Shown: positions 11,746-24,560 of the stretch, piece by piece
Layout of the letters: each line of letters starts with the position of its first letter
Numbering within the stretch: position 1 is the stretch's first letter
Source of the DNA: Mustela lutreola
Taxonomy: Eukaryota > Chordata > Mammalia > Carnivora > Mustelidae
Reading direction: 5' to 3'
Assembly (NCBI RefSeq): GCF_030435805.1
Contig: NC_081303.1
Coordinates: forward strand, 71,275,910 to 71,339,909
Length of the DNA: 64,000 nucleotides
Program-made: the position numbers and the translations under genes
Notes under the pieces: model-generated
Told to the model about the DNA's origin: nothing
Databases searched by the model: none
Seen by the model: the letters and a program-made list of their open reading frames with translations, nothing else

Positions 11746-12980
11746 TCATTCCCTTGCCCCTGAAACCCCTGGGCCCCGAAGGGGGAAGCGGCACGAGGGG
11801 TCCTTCCCGCGTGGCTGAGCGGGCTTCCCAGTCCGGGGAAGGAAAGGGACCTGTGTCGGGTCCTGGGAAGGTGAACAGGATTGCTGGCCCCCAACCCAGG
11901 AGTTCTAACTGTTAGCCCCTACGTCCCCCCAGCAGACTCATTTGGGAGCCGGGGTGGGGCGCAGAACCAAAGGTCAGGGAGAAGGAAGCAAGCGAGACAT
12001 TGGGGGGCCAGGGCCGTGCAGAGGAAGCCTGGAGGGCAGATCACAGGCAGGACCTCGGGCCATCAGCACAACTGAGCAGTGGAGAAAGGGAGAGCCGGGA
12101 GAGGAGGTGTGTAAGCCCAGCCCATCTCTCCTGCCTTGTGGGGGGCAGTTCTGTAAAGAGGCCTCAGCCCTCTCTCCCAACACTTCTGGTCACGGGGTGC
12201 CTCTTCGCTGCTCGCTGCCCGAAGCCCCTTCCCAGGTCCCACCTCAGCACCTGCCGCACCCGCACCCCCCACCCCTGCCTGCTGAGCCTTAGAGCCTGGG
12301 GGCAGCACCCAGCGCCCAGCGAGTGGAGTGGCAAGGCCACGCAGGGTACTGACGGTGTTGGGGGGACGGTGCTGGTGTCCCCTGGGCAGGAGGAGAGAAG
12401 CCCCTTCCCTGCACCTGCAGGGAGCTAGTCCTGGCTCTTTGGCTTTCCAGCCGCAGTCCCGGGAGCCCATCTGCAGGCACCACCGTTGTCAGAAACCCAG
12501 AGACCCCAGACGCCCCACACCCTGAGCACACTCCAATTTTGCCTCCTGTGGCGGCTCAGATCCCACCTGCAGCCCCCGAGAGACCTGGCGGCCTTAGGTT
12601 TGGGGCCTTGCTGTCTGTTGCTCTGTTCGCCTCTCCTGCCCACAGGGTTCCCTGCCATCCATGGTAAAGCTGAGGCAAAAAGTGGGTGGGCTCAGACTCT
12701 CCGCCTGTTTCGTTCCCGCCCAGCCTGGTCCCCGCAGCCCCCGGCCCCGTCCCCCATCGTTACCAGTCCCTATGGCTTTTTCCACTTGCCAGGGCCTGTG
12801 GCCCGTGGCTGGTTTGGGGGCCCTGGGCTAGTCTCCCTCTGCTGTCTCCCTGGGGGAGCCCCTCTGGGCTAAGATATCTCCAGTCCCAGCCCTGCCGGCC
12901 CCTGCCTCCACAGGCAGGGCCAGCAGCCCCCCAGCTCCCTCCTCTGGGCTGTGGGACAGGGAGAGGGCCGAGGGGCTGGC

Positions 12981-13070
12981 TGTGCATACTAATGGCCTGC
13001 CCATTGTCAAAGCCCCTTTGTGCCGCAGAGCTCCATTGAGGCGGCTCTGGGGCGGGCACAATGGGGGCTC
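12981..13070. promoter_or_regulatory. Candidate enhancer with paired SOX-like motifs
   Basis: Within 90 bases there are four SOX-type core sequences. CCATTGT lies at 13001-13007. The perfect inverted pair CAAAG-CCC-CTTTG lies at 13008-13020, and its two halves face each other as in known SOXE dimer sites. CCATTGA lies at 13033-13039, and ACAATGG at 13059-13065. The stretch lies in KCNJ10 intron 1, away from repeats. SOX9 and SOX10 act in the glial lineages that express Kir4.1. Function is an inference, and the motifs are short enough to occur by chance. Confidence 0.3.
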
Positions 13071-13671
13071 TGTCCCTGAGTTCCCCCAAACAGTCACCTG
13101 CTTTCAAAGCCTCCCCCCACCACCACCCCCGCCCGCCCCAGTGTCCGGAGGGCCAAGAGAGCGCGGGGGAGTGGGCCCGGGGCCAGGGGGGATGGGCGGG
13201 AGGTGACCCCCCCCCCCACTCTGGGAGCAGGCCCGGGAGATGGGCACTGGTGGGGAGAGGCCCCAGCTCCCAGGGGGTGGGGATGGGGGTGCGGTCTGTG
13301 GAGGGAGCTGGAATGCAGGTTCCGTGAGGCCAGCAATGGGGAAGGGGTGCTCACGGCGCCCACTCCTCCGTTCCACATGCCCAGCCTGGGCCTGTGGCTG
13401 CCCGCCTGGGCCCCTCCTCCACGGGGCTCATATATGCGGAGACACACAGGCACACAGTATTCTATGCAACCCCACACACGGATCCCACACGCGCGCGCCG
13501 GAGCCTGGACCCGCCGTCCTGCCACCGTCCTCCGGGGTATGCACCTGCACGGCTGCCCCCTGCCCCGCCTCACCCCGCTCCCCTTGGCCCCCCTCCGAGG
13601 GCCTCCTCCGCAGGCTTCCTGCCACCACCCCCCTTGCCCTCGCTGCCCCCTGCTGCTCCAACACAGGTTAT

Positions 13672-13689
13672 AACAAGTTTGTGCTTGTT
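13672..13689. promoter_or_regulatory. Inverted AACAAG...CTTGTT motif pair
   Basis: A perfect six-base inverted repeat with a six-base spacer (AACAAG TTTGTG CTTGTT) lies about 650 bp from the SOX-like cluster. AACAAG is a weak SOX-type core. Listed because it stands out in GC-rich surroundings; its function is unknown. Confidence 0.2.
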
Positions 13690-13954
13690 GTGACCTCCAG
13701 AATGTAGCCCTGGGGCGGGTAATGTCCCGCTGCCCCAGACCGGGCTGCTTACACGTTAACCATGGACATGGCCTCCTCCGCTGAACTCTTGAGCGCCGCT
13801 CCCCGCCTCCCCCCACCTCAGGGGGTTCAGTGGCCAGGACCCCAGCCCCAGAGCTGAGCCCAGCACACTGGGGGAGGGGTGTGAGCTCTGCGGGCCAGCA
13901 CAGGCCCAGTGTGACTGCCCCTTGCACTTGTCCAATGCGCCCTGCGTCACAGCT

Positions 13955-14042
13955 CCTCTTGACCGGTCTTACAGAGAGGCTCTGAGAGGTGACACAGTGT
14001 GTCTGAGTGGCAAGGCTAGGACTGGAAGGGAGGTCTGTGGCC
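13955..14042 (-). repeat. MIR or L2 fragment, antisense
   Basis: The run 'ttacagagaggctctgagag', then 'gtggcaaggctaggactgga', is the usual antisense MIR wording (tracking cagatgaggaaactgaggct...agctgggatt). It is short and diverged. Confidence 0.45.
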
Positions 14043-15785
14043 TCTAGGTATGTGTTTTCTTCCGGGGTGGGTGGGGGGTTACTATCTGTCTCTCGGCTTA
14101 GCTAGGGTGCGCCTGCACGTGGAGTTTTAACAGAACCTTCCGGTACCCACCGTCCCTGGGAATGAGCTGGGGGACTGGTGGGGCAGGGAGTGGGCAGGAC
14201 AACTGGCACAGGGACCTTAAGAAGGACTCTGGTCTAGAAAGAACCTCAGAAAGTTACCTTGACCCTTCCATGGTCTCCGGGCAGGGCTAGACTACCTCCT
14301 TTCATTTCCTACTCTCGTGCCGAGTCCACTCCAGCCGTGGATCCTGCATGGCTGGAGAGAGAAACCCCAGGACCTCCTTGAAAGCTGGGCTTTCAAGTTT
14401 GAGCTCTCTGTTGATTCTAAGTCTTTAGTGATGCCTGGCTCTGACCTTCCCTGCTAATTCCCTCTGTTGGGATGTCCTGGAGTCCCCTGCTGTTCTGGTC
14501 CTGGCAGCTTTTGGAAGCCTGGAGCAGGCAGTCTAAAAAGGGAAGAGACGGAGGGCCCAGCAGGACCCCAAGACGTGGGGCAGTGGATGGGGTCTCGGCA
14601 GCAGCAACTCACTTAGCTGGACGGTGGTGCCGATACTGGTTTGCTCTTCCACAAGGGTCCCCGAACGCTGATCTCCGTGTTGTTTCCCTTTCCTCAGGAT
14701 TGCACAGGACCCTTCTCCTCCTCGGCCCCTCCCCCTCTAATGCTGCCTCTCCAGCGGCCAGATTCTGCTTAAGCCGCCTCATGCGTCTGTCTTCTTCATG
14801 TGCAGCACCCCGCCCTGCCCTGGCCTTACTCTCTGGTGCATCCTTCTGCCCTGGCTGTCCCTTCACATGTCCCCTGCTGGAGAGACGGCTGCCAGAGGCC
14901 CCTCTTCAGGGACCCTCCAGGTCCCCGCAGGAGGAGGACTGGGGCAGCCACTTCCGAATCCTGTTCTAGATCCATCCAGCATCTAGAAGTGTCTAGGTTG
15001 AGTCTTCGTGCCACCGCCGCACCATTCTTGTCTTCCGACCGGGGAGGTGGCTAGGAAGAAGTGGAGGAATGGGGGAGACTCCCTCCCGGGTGAGGGGTGT
15101 CCCTTACGCTCCCCTGGATGAGGGTCGGGCGAGGCTCTCTGTACGCGGAACCAGTGAGGACGGAAGGAGACGGAGACCCGTCTGGAAAGGTGGCTCAGTT
15201 CCCTAAATTTGCTTTGTAAGAACAGGGTGCCCCCGGTTTCCCTCTCCCCAAAGGGTAAAGACAAGGACCGATGGCTTGGGCAGCAGTAAGTACATTTAGA
15301 TGTAAAAGGAAGCATTTCCCGGGATACGGTATTACCAGGCCAAGGGGAAGGACGGAAGGAGGGGAGGGCTCACCCTGCCTGGGGAGCGGGAACAGAGGCT
15401 GGGTGGCCTGGGCGGTGTTCCCCACGACGTTCAGAGCTCCTGGGGGCCATGGGATTTCCAGCTCTCTCCAAGACCTCCCTTGGCCCTTTCTCAGCCCCCA
15501 GCAGAGAGCAGCACTGAGTCTGTCCCCTCCCTCCGGAGGGAAAGAAACTTTGCAATTTCTTCTGCCTTCCTTGGTGGCCTCGTTCTGCCGAGAGGATCCT
15601 GGGGACCTGAGGCCGGGAGGGGCTGCCCTGGGCTGTGGCTGTGGCTGGACAGCGGAAGAGCTGAAGAGCTCGGTGGGTGACGTTGTGAGGTTGGCTCTAC
15701 GCCAGCGGGCCCTTCAGGACCCCGGGGTCAAGAGAGGATCTTGGAGGAGGAGTCGTTGGGACAAGGGAAGAGTCAGGGTTCTTGC

Positions 15786-15930
15786 TCTGATTCTGATGAA
15801 AACACCCGTGCTGTTGGCCAGCTGTGTGGCCGTAGGGCCGTAGGGACATTACTTGTCTTTTCCTGGCCTTGGCTTCCTCTTTGGTGAAACCAGGGATTTC
15901 ACTGAGGTGACCCGAGGGCCTCCGAGCATG
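15786..15930 (+). repeat. MIR SINE
   Basis: It shows 'gctgtgtggccgtagggccg' in the MIR core, followed by 'ccttggcttcctctttggtg' and 'aaaccagggatttcactgag'. Divergence is typical of MIR. Confidence 0.55.
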
Positions 15931-18900
15931 CGTGCTGTGTGACCCTCCGGGGGCAAGAGGGAAAGCGTGGTCTTCACTGCAAACACACCAGGGTTCGGCC
16001 TTGGGCTCACCCTTCCTAAAGGTCGTCCTGAGCCAGTCGACTAAACTTCTGAGTCTGGTTTACACCCCATTCACACATGAGCAGTGACATTACCGACCTC
16101 CCAGGAGGACAGGGTGACGTGCTGCGGGCAAGGCCTAGCTCATTGCAAGGAGGGGGCAACCCCCACGGGGTGCGGGGGGCGCGTCTGCAGAGGCTTCCTG
16201 GAGCAAGGGGTGACTCAGCTGAGGCCTGGAAGAAGGGTAGTGGGGTGAGGGACACAGCTTCCCAGAGGAGGCCCCACTGTTTGCCAAGAGCTGTTGGAAG
16301 GAGGAGGCATGGCCCGTCCAAGACCCGAGAGGAGCTTGGTGTGACTGGACAGAGGGCACTGGCAGGGCGGAGACAGGCCAGAGGACGCTGCTGCTGGGGA
16401 GGTCAGCAGGGACGGGTTATGCCAGACTCTGTCCCAGCTGTAATTCTGGGTTTTCAGCGCGGGGTCCCCCTTTTCCAACTTCTCCCATTCTCCCAAACTC
16501 AGCCTTCTTGCCCTTTGTCCTTTGGGCAGGAGAAGCGCTGGGCTCACCAGGGGGACTTGGTCAGTCCAGGGAGAAGCTCAAGTCCAGAGTTGTCCGACCC
16601 TGGACTGTGGAAGAGGGATCGACCTCCCTTAGAAGACTCTAGATTTCTGGCATGGAGCTCCCCTGCTGAGCGTTGCGCTCCCCCTGCCGGCCTCAGTTTC
16701 CCCATCTGGCCCATCACTAGACAGCATCGGGGGTGTGCGCTGGAGGAGGGCTGAGGGCAGCTGTGGAAACGGCAGCTCTTCACCCAGAGTGCAGGCTGAT
16801 GGGGATACTGGTCGGTGCCCCCACTGTTACAAAGTCAGAACCCCCCTTGGCTGGGAAGCTGGGAGGAGGGACTTCCAGGGATGAAGCATGTCACACAGCG
16901 GGAGGGGACCTCGGGAGGAAAAGGTCACGTGGAATAGGGATCCTGTGGGTTCTTTCAAGAAATACTTAGCAAAGCTGTAGTCTATTCCTGCGGAGGACAC
17001 AACGATGAACAAAATACGGGTCACGGATCAGTTCAGAAGAAAGTCTCCTGTTTGGGAAGGCGGGCATGGTCCCTCCTGTGAGGACTGGGGCGTGACCCCT
17101 CTGGAGTGGCTCCCCAGGTGCCTCCACTTGGGAGAGTTTCTCTTCTGCCTCCCCGGCCCTCCCTTCAACGCTCCACCACCACCCCCGGGGCCCAGCGGCC
17201 CTCCTCACAGCTGCGAAACTTCTAAGACCACAGACTTAGAACGTGTGTGGAGGCGGGGGCCCTTGGCTGGGGTCTGGTCAGCACCCCGCCCCCCCCGTCC
17301 TCTCTCAGGGGGGCCCCGCTGATCCCTGGGACCCAAGGAGCAGGTCCCATCAGCCTGGCCCCTGACTAGTTTCTCAGACCCTGTGGGCAGATCTGGGGAC
17401 AGCTCAGGGGCTCCCTGGCCTCCCCACGCACACCCTTGTCCCCTGGGGCCTGGCCATCCTGGGCTGTGAGAAGCTGGCCAGCTGCCTGGAGCCACCAAGG
17501 CTGGGGACAAGCGGGGAGTCCCCGAGGATCGTGGCTCTTCCGTCTCCCTCGGCGCACACCTTCCTACCTCGCGGCGGGCTGCGGGGTTTGGGACGGAGCC
17601 TCATCTTGGGGACCACAAGCGGGGGGGCGAGGAGAGTGGGTTGGAAGCCTCCTCCCATTCTGGTGTCCACAAGTCACCGTCAGCCTAGAAGAGGAGGAAG
17701 GCGGGGCTGGCCTTGAGCGTTGCCAAGCCCACGGCGTGCGGAGAGCGAAGGGCCGCGGGGCTGAGAGACAAAAGTTCAGGCTTAAGCGTTCACCGCCAGC
17801 GAGATATTTGGCCCCTCGGAGCCCGGTTTCCTCTAACTGAGCAGACTCGCTCCTTCGCCGCAGAGCTGGGCGATGGTCATACCCTGTAAGGGCCTGACAG
17901 ACTCCACGCGCTTCATCTCGCCCGACCCCGACTGCACAGTGGAAGGCGCTGCTGCCTCCTCAGGGGAGGAGACGGAGAGACTGGCCGAAGCTCCCGTGGC
18001 TCGTGAGCGACCCAGAGTGGGATGGCCACTCGTGGGAGAAACGACAGACGGGGACCTCGGCTGTGCCCCAGACGGGCCAAGATAACAGACGGGCTTCAGC
18101 GGTTAGGCTAACCCGGTTGGGAGGAGAGCGGTTCTCTTCGTGTCACCGTGCGCAGAGACATTCAGAGGCCCCGTGAGAAAAGGCAGGGCCATGAGTGACA
18201 CCTGCTAGGCGCGAGGGACGGGGGCCGCGGTGGCCCGCAGGCTGCGTGGTGACTTCCCCGGCCTGTCAGATCGGGGTCTCCAAGGATCTCTGGTCTGCGT
18301 CCTTCCTCTCTGCTAACCGGGAGGTGAAATCCGGGTCTGGGCAGCCGGAGAGATGACTGAGGAGTGGTCCCGCCTTCCCTGCGCTCCCGGTGGGTCTCGA
18401 AGCCGGAGGGGCTTTACTGAGGACACAGCAGAGGGACAGCAGCTCCTGGCCGGGGAGCCACAGGTGCCCCTTGTGGTCACCAGCAGCCCCAGTGCAGGCC
18501 GCGGTCAAGGGCATACAGTGGCGCTCTACCCCCGGAAGGGGGTGCCCAGGGACAAGTGCCCGAGGCACAGGCTGTGACCTTGGGGGCAGAATGGGGGGGT
18601 TGGGGGGCTTGAAGCTGTCAGGAAGTTACCCCGAAGCTGGGGAACCCCCTCAAGGATTTCAGGCCGAACTGCAGGATGCAGCCAGTTGTATGAGGCCCTG
18701 GGGCAGCTGAGGGGCGCGGGGGGCGGTGCGGGGAAGGGGAGCCTTGGGGTGGGGGTGGGGGTGGGGGAAGGGACACCAGGTCACTGCGGCATCTGGAGGA
18801 GGCGAAGGAGCCTGGACTAAGGCAGCCTTGAGGGAGACCGAGAGACACCCACAAAGGCAGAATGGGGGAGACCCAGCGCCCACCCGGAGGCGGGGCAGGA

Positions 18901-19327
18901 GGGAAGCCAGGGGCGACTCTGTGAAGGGGGGACACGCAGAGGAGGCTCCTGCCGGGAGGCCGAGGCCAGGAACCTGAGCACATTGATGCTGGCATGCTCC
19001 AGACAGAGGGCAGAGGTGAGGAGGGAGGGCTGGAGCGGCAGGGGAAGGGAGACGGGTGGCGAGAGTGTCCCGAGGGGCCCAGGGGCCGCCGAGGGACGCC
19101 CAGAGCTGTGAAGACGGGGAGGTCCACTGTGCCCTTGGAGAGGCTCCCCGCGGTGCTCACTGCCCCCACGTGGCCGGGACCACGTGCAGTGGCTTCTGTG
19201 TGCCCTGTAGTCTGCGGGGACTCATGCTCTGAGGGGCTGATACTTGTTTTCACGGCTATTAAATATTTGATGGAAACATTTGATATTGCTGACATGGGGC
19301 CTGTTTTTTCCTTTCGACCGGCAATTT

Positions 19328-19479
19328 CTTTCTTTTTTAGAGACAGAGTCGGGGGAGGGGTGGGGGGGAAACTCAAGCAGACGCCCCACTGAGCGGGGAC
19401 AGCGCGGCTCAGTGTCAGGACCCAGACTGGAGCCGAGACCGAGTTGGACACGCAGCCCACTGAACCACCCAGGAGCCCC
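19328..19479 (-). repeat. CAN SINE, diverged
   Basis: The reverse complement starts GGGGCTCCTGGGTGGTTCAG. The tRNA-like head, body and T-rich end (in antisense) are present but diverged. The direct repeat GCAATTT on both sides is the likely target-site duplication. Confidence 0.8.
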
Positions 19480-21469
19480 TGAGCAGCAATTTGGTTCAAC
19501 CTTTTGGTTCAACCTAGTAGTTCCAGGGAGTGGGCTGGGGAGGGGGCAGGAGAGGGGCAGGGGGAAGAGGCAAGGGCCCAGGGCTGGGAAGCCCTGCCCC
19601 TTGGTGGCAGGGAAGTCATCTCCGTGCAGCGCTGAGGGGCGGCTCCGGAGACCCCTCTTTTCCTCCCCTCCCCTCCGACCATCTGCATCCAGGACACCCC
19701 TCCGCCCCTCTGCGGGTTGCGCAGCATGGGTTCTATCCGGAAGACTGCTTTAACCCCTCAGCGGGGATGACTCCCTCCGCCAGGATCTTGGGGGAACAGC
19801 GGGGTACAGATTGCCGTGGGGAGACTCTCAGGAGCCCGGCCATGTGAGGGCTGGCTGGGGACTCGGGGCAGGCCGCCGCAGAAAGCAGGCGTCTGGAGCA
19901 GACGTCTTGGTCCTCATCCTGTTTCTGCGCCACCCGCCCAGACCCTGGAAGGTGTCCCCCAGCGTCCTTGGGAGCCTCTCCAGCAGCTCCTGTCTTACAG
20001 ATAACGACAGATAATAACAGAGGACGTTGTTCACATTAATGCTGCTGCTTCCAGCTGTATCTTAGCACAAACTGACTTTTTTTGGCTCATCAGTTGAGGC
20101 GAGGCGGGGCAGGGTGACATCTGGGGGCGCTTGTTCTTCTGAGGTGAGGACCCCGAAGGGGCCAGGCCAGGAGGCTTTGGGGATGGCCGGAGCTGGGGCT
20201 GCATCCTTTGTCCTCAGCTGAACTCTGCACAGAGCTGGGCTCCTCACCCACAATCAGGATGCTCAGTCTTGAGTGGGAGCCGGCCCGGGGGCGGGAGGTG
20301 ATGACTCGGGGAAGGCGTGTGCTCTGGGGGGTGGTGAGGGCTGGGGAGGCAGGTCCAAGAGTCAGTGCCCACCTGCGGCACGTGCCAGGAAGTCATCCCT
20401 GCTCTGGCTGGGGAGAGAGGGGATCCCCGAGATCCCACGCCCCGAGCCATTCTCTGCAAGATTATGGTTTCCTTCTTGTAGGGGCACAGGAGACACCGCC
20501 TGGGGATCAGGGCAAGGGAAGGGGCAATACTCGTGATCGGCCCACCCGGACACGCAGGGGCGCTGCCTGGACAGAGGAGAACATCTGACACGGCCCATCT
20601 CTGTGTCCCTCCCTCTCTTGACCGGAAAACACACAGAAGGGTCAGCAGGGCCAGACAGGGGTCACAGGCTCCCAGGAAATGCTTTGAAGGCTTTTATCCT
20701 TTCTTTTGATCAGGCTATGAGAACTTTCCAAACGTTGACACAAGGGAAGAAAAGCCTATTCTTCCCTGGGCCAGGGCCTTGGTGTCAGGCCGAGGCCAGA
20801 GGACGGGAGGGAAGGGGAAGGGGCCGGAGGGGTGGCCGACAGAGGCCACAGTGACTCAGCTGGAAAAGCAGGCCCCCGGACACACACCCTCTGCCCCCCT
20901 TTCGGCACGATTTGTGTGCGTCTGGCTCCGTCGCTATTTGTGGATTTTCTCGGGGGCCGGACGGGAGGGAGATTAATGAATGAGGGCGTCTTGTCTGAAA
21001 AGAACCCCAAACCCAACTCCGGTCTTCTTCCAGCCTCGAGGGCTTACATAACCCGGGGCACTTTTCTTGCTGGCCTCTCTCTCCGACCCGGGCCCCTTGC
21101 GCTCCCCACCCCCCCTCCTTAACACCCGGAAGCCCAGAAATGCTTCTTTTCAGGCCCCAGAGCAGCCAATCTCCTTGGAAGCCTCCAGGGTCACTAACCA
21201 AGTTGGAATTAGTGTCTGAAGAGGAGATGATATGTTTGGGGACAGGAGGCTGAGTGGCCGTTTCCTCTCCCCGCCAAGTCAGGGAGAGGCCTGGACATGG
21301 GGTCTTAAAAGTTGGAAGGGACCTTGATAATCCTCAAACACAGGCCCCCCCAAACCCACCCCGCAACTGGCCCTGAAAGGCAGAGACGAGGGGAAGCTAC
21401 CAGAGAGGAGACGTGTTGATGAGCGTAATCGGTCACCCCGCGACGGCCTTGTGATCTGTTTCGTTTTTA

Positions 21470-21661
21470 TTTTTTTATTTTTTTAAAGATTTTATTTATT
21501 TATTTGACACAGAGAGATCACAAGTAGACAGAGAGGCGGGGGTGGGGGAAGCAGGCTCCCCGCTGAGCAGAGAACCCGATGCGGGGCTCGATCCCAGGAC
21601 CCTGAGATCATGACCTGAACCGAAGGCAGCGGCTTAACCCACTGAGCCACCCAGGCGCCCC
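21470..21661 (-). repeat. CAN SINE, full-length and young-looking
   Basis: The reverse complement runs GGGGCGCCTGGGTGGCTCAG, then 'tgccttcggttcaggtcatg', the CT-rich stretch, and AAATAAATAAATAAAATC followed by a poly-A tail. It is close to the consensus shared by the other copies here. Confidence 0.92.
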
Positions 21662-21799
21662 ACTGTAAAGTTTTCATTCAATTCTATCACATGTTGTTTG
21701 TTTCACATGAAAATAAGATCTTCCCTCAACGTCTCTGAGGAGAATTGATATCGTGGCAAAAATACATTACCCTTAATCAGGTGACTTCGGGTCCCTCCT

Positions 21800-21950
21800 G
21801 GCACACTGCTTTGAGAATGGGACGAATACAACCCCCTTATGCCACAATTAAGGAAATAGTGACCTGAGGGGCTGGCTGAGACATTGCCCCAGGTCCCCGA
21901 GAGTCGGTGGCAGAGCCGAGACTCCTACCTAAGGCTCCTGCTTCCCCGTC
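21800..21950 (-). repeat. MIR fragment, antisense
   Basis: 'cacaattaaggaaatagtga' followed by 'ggtggcagagccgagactcc' is the antisense MIR pattern (aggaaactgagg...gtggcagagctgggattc). Confidence 0.5.
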
Positions 21951-24378
21951 CAGCCCCCGTCCGAGCAGGTAACAGGTAACCGGTAACCTCTTAGTTCCTG
22001 GCAGGGTCTTGAAACATCCCTGAGGCCGAATCCCACACACGATCTCCAGAATTCCCGAATGCTGCGCTCAGGCGTACCTGGCCTTGGGTTCAGGGCTGAT
22101 GGGGCTCCGAAGCCCCCGCTCTGTGCACAGGCCTTCCCTGACACACAGCACGACGAGTTCGGCAGTTACTGGCCCGGAGGCACCTGGTATGCCGCGACTG
22201 CCTGTTTCTGTCCATCCCGTCATTCACGCAGGCCCCCCCAGGGGTTGGTTCAGGACCTCCTCCAAGCCTCAGCCCAGTGGACTGGTTCGCGGCGAGCGTG
22301 GGAAGCCCTCCGGTCCTGGAGGAAAGCACGGCTCCTTTCCGATCCCATTCCCAAACCCCTAAATCAAAGGGCTCTTTTCTGGAGGGAAGAAGGGGGAGAA
22401 CAGGAGGCTGGCGGGGGTTGGGGGGCTTACAGTGTTGCCACCAATGCCGACCCTTGGGCCTGGGAGTACAGACGGCGCTCAGGAGGTCCGAGTGGGTGAG
22501 GCCGTTCAGAGGTCAGAGCTGGACGAGCGGGACAGCAGGCTCTGCCTGCATATCACCACCTTCAGAGAGCAGGATCCAGGAGCCTGGACACTCCGTTCAG
22601 ACGTGTGGGGAGAGAGTGGGCCCAAGGCAGGTGACAAGGATGGAGGGGGACACTCACGTTAGTAGTGGCCAGCGCCAAGTACAAGGGGGCCAGCGGGCAG
22701 CGCAGGTGGAGGAGAGTTGGGAAGACAGTTGGGAGCAGAGTCCCAGAAGGAAATGGGGACCGTAGGGACATGCCACGCAACCCTGGGAAAGGGGACATGG
22801 GGATGGAACAGTCACACAACAAAAGCGTCCCCGCCAGTCATGAGATGCTCTCCGGGCGTCACTGCTGCTGCCATGTCCAGCCAGGCTGGCCCCGGCTCAC
22901 CTCCCAGCAGGTCGAGGAGTCACCTTCTCTGGCGGCTGAGCCTGGAATTGGCTCAGGGAAGGCAAAGTCACTGTAGTATTAGCCTGAAGCTCCGGGACAG
23001 AGGACCCTGGAGTCTGACCAAAAGGTGCTCATCTAGGCTCTGTGGCCAGCAGGTTGTGTCGTGTGGGCTCCCTCGCCCCAGGCTCCTCAGGAACTGTGAA
23101 GGCAGAAACTCTTATGGACTCATAAGTGCTGGGGGAGGGGAGTCTGGCCCCTCGGGCTCCTCCCATTTCCCTGAGTCCTTAGGAAGGGGAAGCACTCTGC
23201 AGCCAAAGAGGAGAAATCACTGGCCAGAGCCCATGGCGGGAGTCAAGCTCCCGCCCCTCACCCCTGCAGGAGCCAGTGGCACCCCTCCCACTCTGTGACT
23301 GCTCCTCTCATCCGGGGACCCAGGCTGGCCGCAAAGCAGAGGTGTTGGGGGGCGGGAGCGCACCACCATGTTGTCCCAATTTGTACTATCAAGGGTCTTT
23401 CTTGGGCTCCTAACACTTCAGCCAAAACGAAAGGCTCTTGGTCCCTGGCTGGCTCTGGATTTTCTCAGTGTTACAGCTGCTGCTCCTACTGCTCCCTTTC
23501 CTGCCCTGGAAGCGCCTTCTTTCTGACCCCCAGGCCCCTGGCTCCCCGTGTCTCAGTCTTGCCCGACCTTCAGGCCCCGTCTCAACGCCACTTCTCTCTG
23601 TAAAGTCTTTCTTGAGAGAGACAGCCAGGTCCGGAGGGAAACCTCAGCCTCTGATTGTTCGTTACTGCACTTGTTTCCTGCTCTAAATGGGGATAATACC
23701 ACTCTCACGGGGTCACTCCCTTGAGCTAAATGTCACCTTCCCCTTTGCAGATTCCCCGAGGACCTCCTGGATGCTTGGTCTAGGGTGCTTACTGCTTCCT
23801 GCCTGTGTTGGGGTTGGCTCCCTTACTGGCTTGGGACAGGTCAGAATCTACATCTAATTCATCTCCCCAACTCCAGGGTCTTGTTTCGAATCTGGCACCC
23901 AGGAGATGCTAGAGAAAGGGTCGTGTACGTGCGTGATCCCATGGCGGGGTCTGCGTGCGTCCTCCTACAGCGACAGCAGCACCGCGGACCAGGACAGCTC
24001 TGCTGGTTTGTGCGTCGCTCAGCGATGGTAACTAGTTTTGGGGGTTTCCACATTCAGGAAAAGGGAAAAAACGTGGGAAAAACCGAGAGAAGACAGAAAC
24101 AAGAAGGAAGGACAAGAGGGCTTCAGAGGAGAGGCTCTGGACCAGCGCAAAGTGCTGTCTGTGCAGGACGAGAGCTCCCACGCCGGCTGGGGGGGGCAGT
24201 CTGTTCCCAGTTCGCTCCCTTCTGCTCATTCGTTCACTCCCGAGATACTTCTGGAGCACCTACTACGTGTCATGGGCCATGAAAATGCTTTATGTCTGAA
24301 TCCTCAGTTCAATAAGCATATTTATAGTAGAAAAGAGGTAGCGTGCTGGATGGATGTCCCATAAAACACACAGATGGT

Positions 24379-24413
24379 GACGTGTGTGTGTGCGTGTGTG
24401 TGTGTGCGTGTAG
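24379..24413. repeat. (GT)n microsatellite
   Basis: About 16 GT/GC dinucleotides, mostly TG with two interruptions (GTGCGTG). Confidence 0.9.
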
Positions 24414-24429
24414 ACTCAGAAAAGGGAGG

Positions 24430-24560
24430 TGTTACTTAGGGCTGTGGGGATCCCAGGCTTCATGGCAGAAGGGGTCATTTGAGCCGGGCTCTGAAGGCCA
24501 TGTCGGGTGCGTAGGGACAAGGACAGAGGGGAGGCCCGGGAGGGGGGCAGCGTGAACACC
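24430..24560 (+). repeat. L2-like LINE 3' fragment
   Basis: The wording 'catttgagccgggctctgaa' and 'gggacaaggacagaggggag' resembles the L2 3' region that precedes its short tail. Diverged; edges uncertain. Confidence 0.4.

Noticed and set aside
13094-13927. 277-codon minus-strand open frame
   Set aside because: GC-rich, low-complexity, no recognisable domain; the + strand is open here too, as expected by composition.
18618-19499. 293-codon minus-strand open frame
   Set aside because: It includes an antisense CAN SINE and Pro/Ser-rich low-complexity sequence.
21470-21661. tRNA gene calls in the SINE heads (here and in about 20 other copies)
   Set aside because: The tRNA-like A and B boxes belong to CAN SINEs with CT-rich or A-rich tails, and there is no intact cloverleaf.
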